The notes beneath the pieces were generated by a model. The model made no database searches and was not told the DNA's origin. It worked only from the letters and a program-made list of their open reading frames with translations. 64,000 bases of DNA. Origin: Chryseobacterium sp. MYb264 (GTDB lineage Bacteria > Bacteroidota > Bacteroidia > Flavobacteriales > Weeksellaceae). The position numbers and the translations under genes are program-made. Each line of letters begins with the position of its first letter. Positions within the stretch are counted from its first letter, which is position 1. Where the stretch lies: the NCBI RefSeq assembly GCF_035974275.1, contig NZ_CP142422.1, positions 2,666,001 through 2,730,000 on the forward strand, read 5' to 3'. Below, piece after piece: positions 62,084 to 64,000 of this stretch.

Positions 62084-64000
62084 TTATTTTTTAGCTTCTA
62101 CTTTCTCCAGTCTTGCTTTTAATTCATCGATTTGAGTTTGCTGCTCTTTGATTAATTCCTGCTGCTGTTGTACAGCTTTTGTAAGAACTACCGTCATTTC
62201 CGCATAGTTTACTCCAAGGGTTTTCATTTCGTCATTGGCTGTAGTTACCAATTCCGGCATAGCAGCCTGAATTTCCTGGGCTACAAATCCCACTTTTTTA
62301 TCTTTGCTTAAACGCTCGTCTTTGTATTTATAATTAATAGTTCTTAATTTTAATAATTCATTCAAACCATAGCCGTTATCCACGATATCTTTTTTAATTC
62401 TGATATCCGAAGGCGTTACCGTTCCTGATGCTAAGATATTTCCGATCACGTGAAGTTTTTCTGTTGGAGCTGTAGTTCCTATCCCAACTCTTCCTGAATT
62501 GTTATCTGTCATATACATCAATTCATTAAGGGTAGTTCCTACGCTAAAAGAAAGGTATTTTCCTGTACCTGCTGTACCGGTACTTGTATCTCCAAAATTA
62601 ATTCTGGCAACCGACCCTCCTCCAATTGAAGAAGAAGATCTTACGTTTATCCCAAAATTATCATTTCTGTTACCATAACCTAAACCATCCTGACCTATGT
62701 TAATATCAATGGCATTTTTGGTTACTCCTGTAGTTACCGCAGCGTTAAAGTAACTTGCCCCTTCTACATGTAGCTTTCTAGTAGGCGCTGTAGAGCCAAT
62801 TCCAAAGTTACCAGTAGTGGCTAGGGTCATATGTTCAACCCCCTGCGTTCCAAAGGCTAATCTTCCGTTAGAACGATTATCAAGATAAGCTTTAACACCT
62901 GCCCCGAAGATCGCGGAACCATTATCTACCCCCAGATATACCGAACCTGTACCTGTTCCAACACTAACATCCATTCTGCTACTTGCTCCTGTATTTGTAT
63001 TGGTAAAAGCTGAACGTTGAAAGCCATTATTATTTGTCTGTACAGAAAAGGTTCCCGTAGTTGAACTAAAAGTAAGATTATTGGCTCCTAAAGTTGCTAT
63101 TCTGTTCCCGGTAAGAGAGCCGTCTGAATTATAAATATTCACATTTGTTCCTGTTCCCACCGTTTGCCACGTTGCTACACCACTGGCATCTGAAGTTAAA
63201 ACTTTACCGGCTGCCTGATTACCATCTACTACTTTAAGTGCAGCAACAGGAGCTGCAGAGGTTCCACCTGAGTTTACATCGAGCTTAACTGATGGATTGG
63301 TAGTACCAATACCTACATTTCCAAGAGGATCTATACGCATTTTTTCTCCGTTAGAAGTGTTAAAAACTAAATCAGTAAGAGTTGTTGCACCATCACCACG
63401 ATATGCTGATACAATAGAGGAATACGCACTTGAACCGCTTTGTATCTTACTTCCAAAATATAAGCTACCCGCAATATCACCTGCTAAAAGGTTAGTAGGA
63501 GCAGCTTCTGTACCTCTCGCGGACAATAAAAATATTGCAGGATTAGTGGAGGTTCCAAAGCCTCTGAAATAATAATCATTTCCTTGGGTATTTCCAATAT
63601 TATCCGAAACAACATCAAATCTCCCTATCGGAGCACCTGTACCAACACCTACTCTAGAATTTGCCCCATCCACGGAAAGAATACTTGAAGTTCCTGCAGC
63701 GTTATTAACAGAAAAAGCATTAACAGCCCCTCCCCTAAAGGCTAAGGTATTTGCTGCTTGGGTTACTATTCTATTTCCTGTAAGATTACCATCACTATTA
63801 TAAATATTTACATCATCGTGAGAAACAGCCTTCCATTGTGTACCATCAAACTGATGATATCCAGGAGTGTTGATCAGGGAAACCTGCGATATACTGGGCG
63901 TAGTACCTGACGGGGCTGCCACATCTGTAATGTATACCAGTGTACCCATCTGTGCAGTTCCATACGTACCTGCTACCTTCGCCGCCAACTGCTGCTTTGA
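62084..64000 (-). CDS. Tail-fibre-domain (endosialidase-chaperone) surface protein, 5' part off the right edge
   Basis: The frame is open to the window edge (SKQQLAAKVAGTYGTA), so the TTG at 63988 is internal and at least 638 residues are visible. The body is made of low-complexity Gly/Asn/Ser/Thr repeats, including three copies of NVNIYNSDGxLTGNRI- or DVNIYNSDG-type units, alternating with GNVGIGTT- and RVGIGTTAPT-type turns. The C-terminus is an intramolecular chaperone of the peptidase S74 type: TPSDIRIKKDIVDNGYGLNE, then VGFAQEIQ-type region and a coiled coil (QQQQELIKEQQTQIDELKAR). This domain trimerises fibres and usually cuts itself off. Such proteins are frequent cell-surface or secreted fibres in Flavobacteriia, not necessarily phage. 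Confidence 0.88.
   Translation of the reverse strand, partial: SKQQLAAKVAGTYGTAQMGTLVYITDVAAPSGTTPSISQVSLINTPGYHQFDGTQWKAVSHDDVNIYNSDGNLTGNRIVTQAANTLAFRGGAVNAFSVNNAAGTSSILSVDGANSRVGVGTGAPIGRFDVVSDNIGNTQGNDYYFRGFGTSTNPAIFLLSARGTEAAPTNLLAGDIAGSLYFGSKIQSGSSAYSSIVSAYRGDGATTLTDLVFNTSNGEKMRIDPLGNVGIGTTNPSVKLDVNSGGTSAAPVAALKVVDGNQAAGKVLTSDASGVATWQTVGTGTNVNIYNSDGSLTGNRIATLGANNLTFSSTTGTFSVQTNNNGFQRSAFTNTNTGASSRMDVSVGTGTGSVYLGVDNGSAIFGAGVKAYLDNRSNGRLAFGTQGVEHMTLATTGNFGIGSTAPTRKLHVEGASYFNAAVTTGVTKNAIDINIGQDGLGYGNRNDNFGINVRSSSSIGGGSVARINFGDTSTGTAGTGKYLSFSVGTTLNELMYMTDNNSGRVGIGTTAPTEKLHVIGNILASGTVTPSDIRIKKDIVDNGYGLNELLKLRTINYKYKDERLSKDKKVGFVAQEIQAAMPELVTTANDEMKTLGVNYAEMTVVLTKAVQQQQELIKEQQTQIDELKARLEKVEAKK

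Noticed and set aside
63986..63988. TTG as start of the tail-fibre-domain protein
   Set aside because: The frame stays open to the window edge with protein-like sequence, so the gene is simply cut by the window.
62084..64000. Prophage assignment from the tail-fibre domain
   Set aside because: No other phage genes are present; S74-chaperone fibre proteins are frequent in Flavobacteriia chromosomes.
1..64000. CRISPR arrays, rRNA operons, further tRNAs
   Set aside because: No regularly spaced short repeats, no rRNA sequence and no second cloverleaf were seen.

Overview
The window reads as chromosome of a Flavobacteriia bacterium, most like Chryseobacterium or a close relative in Weeksellaceae. 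The evidence is a SusC/SusD pair, a type IX secretion C-terminal sorting domain, a GLPGLI-type protein, the lipoprotein form of TamA next to TamB, a fused CcoNO cytochrome oxidase, AT-rich spacers, few Shine-Dalgarno sites, and promoters of the Bacteroidetes TTG-N19/20-TAnnTTTG type. The genus is inferred from gene content, not from a marker gene.

Layout. 1-13.8 kb holds core genes: a cut-off S9 peptidase, htpG, an exported alpha/beta hydrolase, a four-gene membrane cluster (GIDE-like, LemA, a small membrane protein, DUF3592-like), an alkyltransferase-like DNA-repair protein, an SDR, a deoxyhypusine-synthase-like protein, an outer-membrane barrel, ArfB and MenE. A tRNA-Gln stands at 13726-13796.

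13.8-21.3 kb is an AT-rich island. The last 12 bases of the tRNA plus 187 downstream bases recur 7310 bp further on. Between the copies lie a worn IS3-family element and, on the minus strand, a compact operon. That operon encodes a small exported peptide, an SdpA-like membrane-anchored protein, an SdpB/HTTM-like membrane protein split by a frameshift at a 10-base homopolymer, an ABC ATPase and an ABC-2-type permease. This looks like a sporulation-delaying-protein (SDP) style antimicrobial-peptide system and is the main candidate for an undescribed system. A GLPGLI pseudogene and an unknown 105-residue ORF complete the island.

22-44 kb has an amino-acid permease, an XRE regulator, ccoNO-ccoP, the tamB-tamL-brkB operon, a two-repeat lipoprotein, argS preceded by a 43-residue double-glycine-leader peptide gene that is easy to miss, and a SusD/SusC pair. 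44-48.5 kb has rnhB, yidC and pyrG.

48.7-55.3 kb is a lipid-type cluster whose domain order and lengths match the E. coli ynbABCD set: CDP-alcohol phosphatidyltransferase, CdsA-like, PAP2/dual-specificity phosphatase, and hydrolase/methyltransferase. A patatin-like protein and an SDR are interleaved. 55.7-64 kb has YceI, RadA, a methyltransferase, a VanW-family protein, a type IX-secreted metalloprotease, an AcpH-like protein and a tail-fibre-domain protein that runs off the right edge. Dispersed intergenic repeats occur throughout. No CRISPR array, rRNA or integrase was seen.
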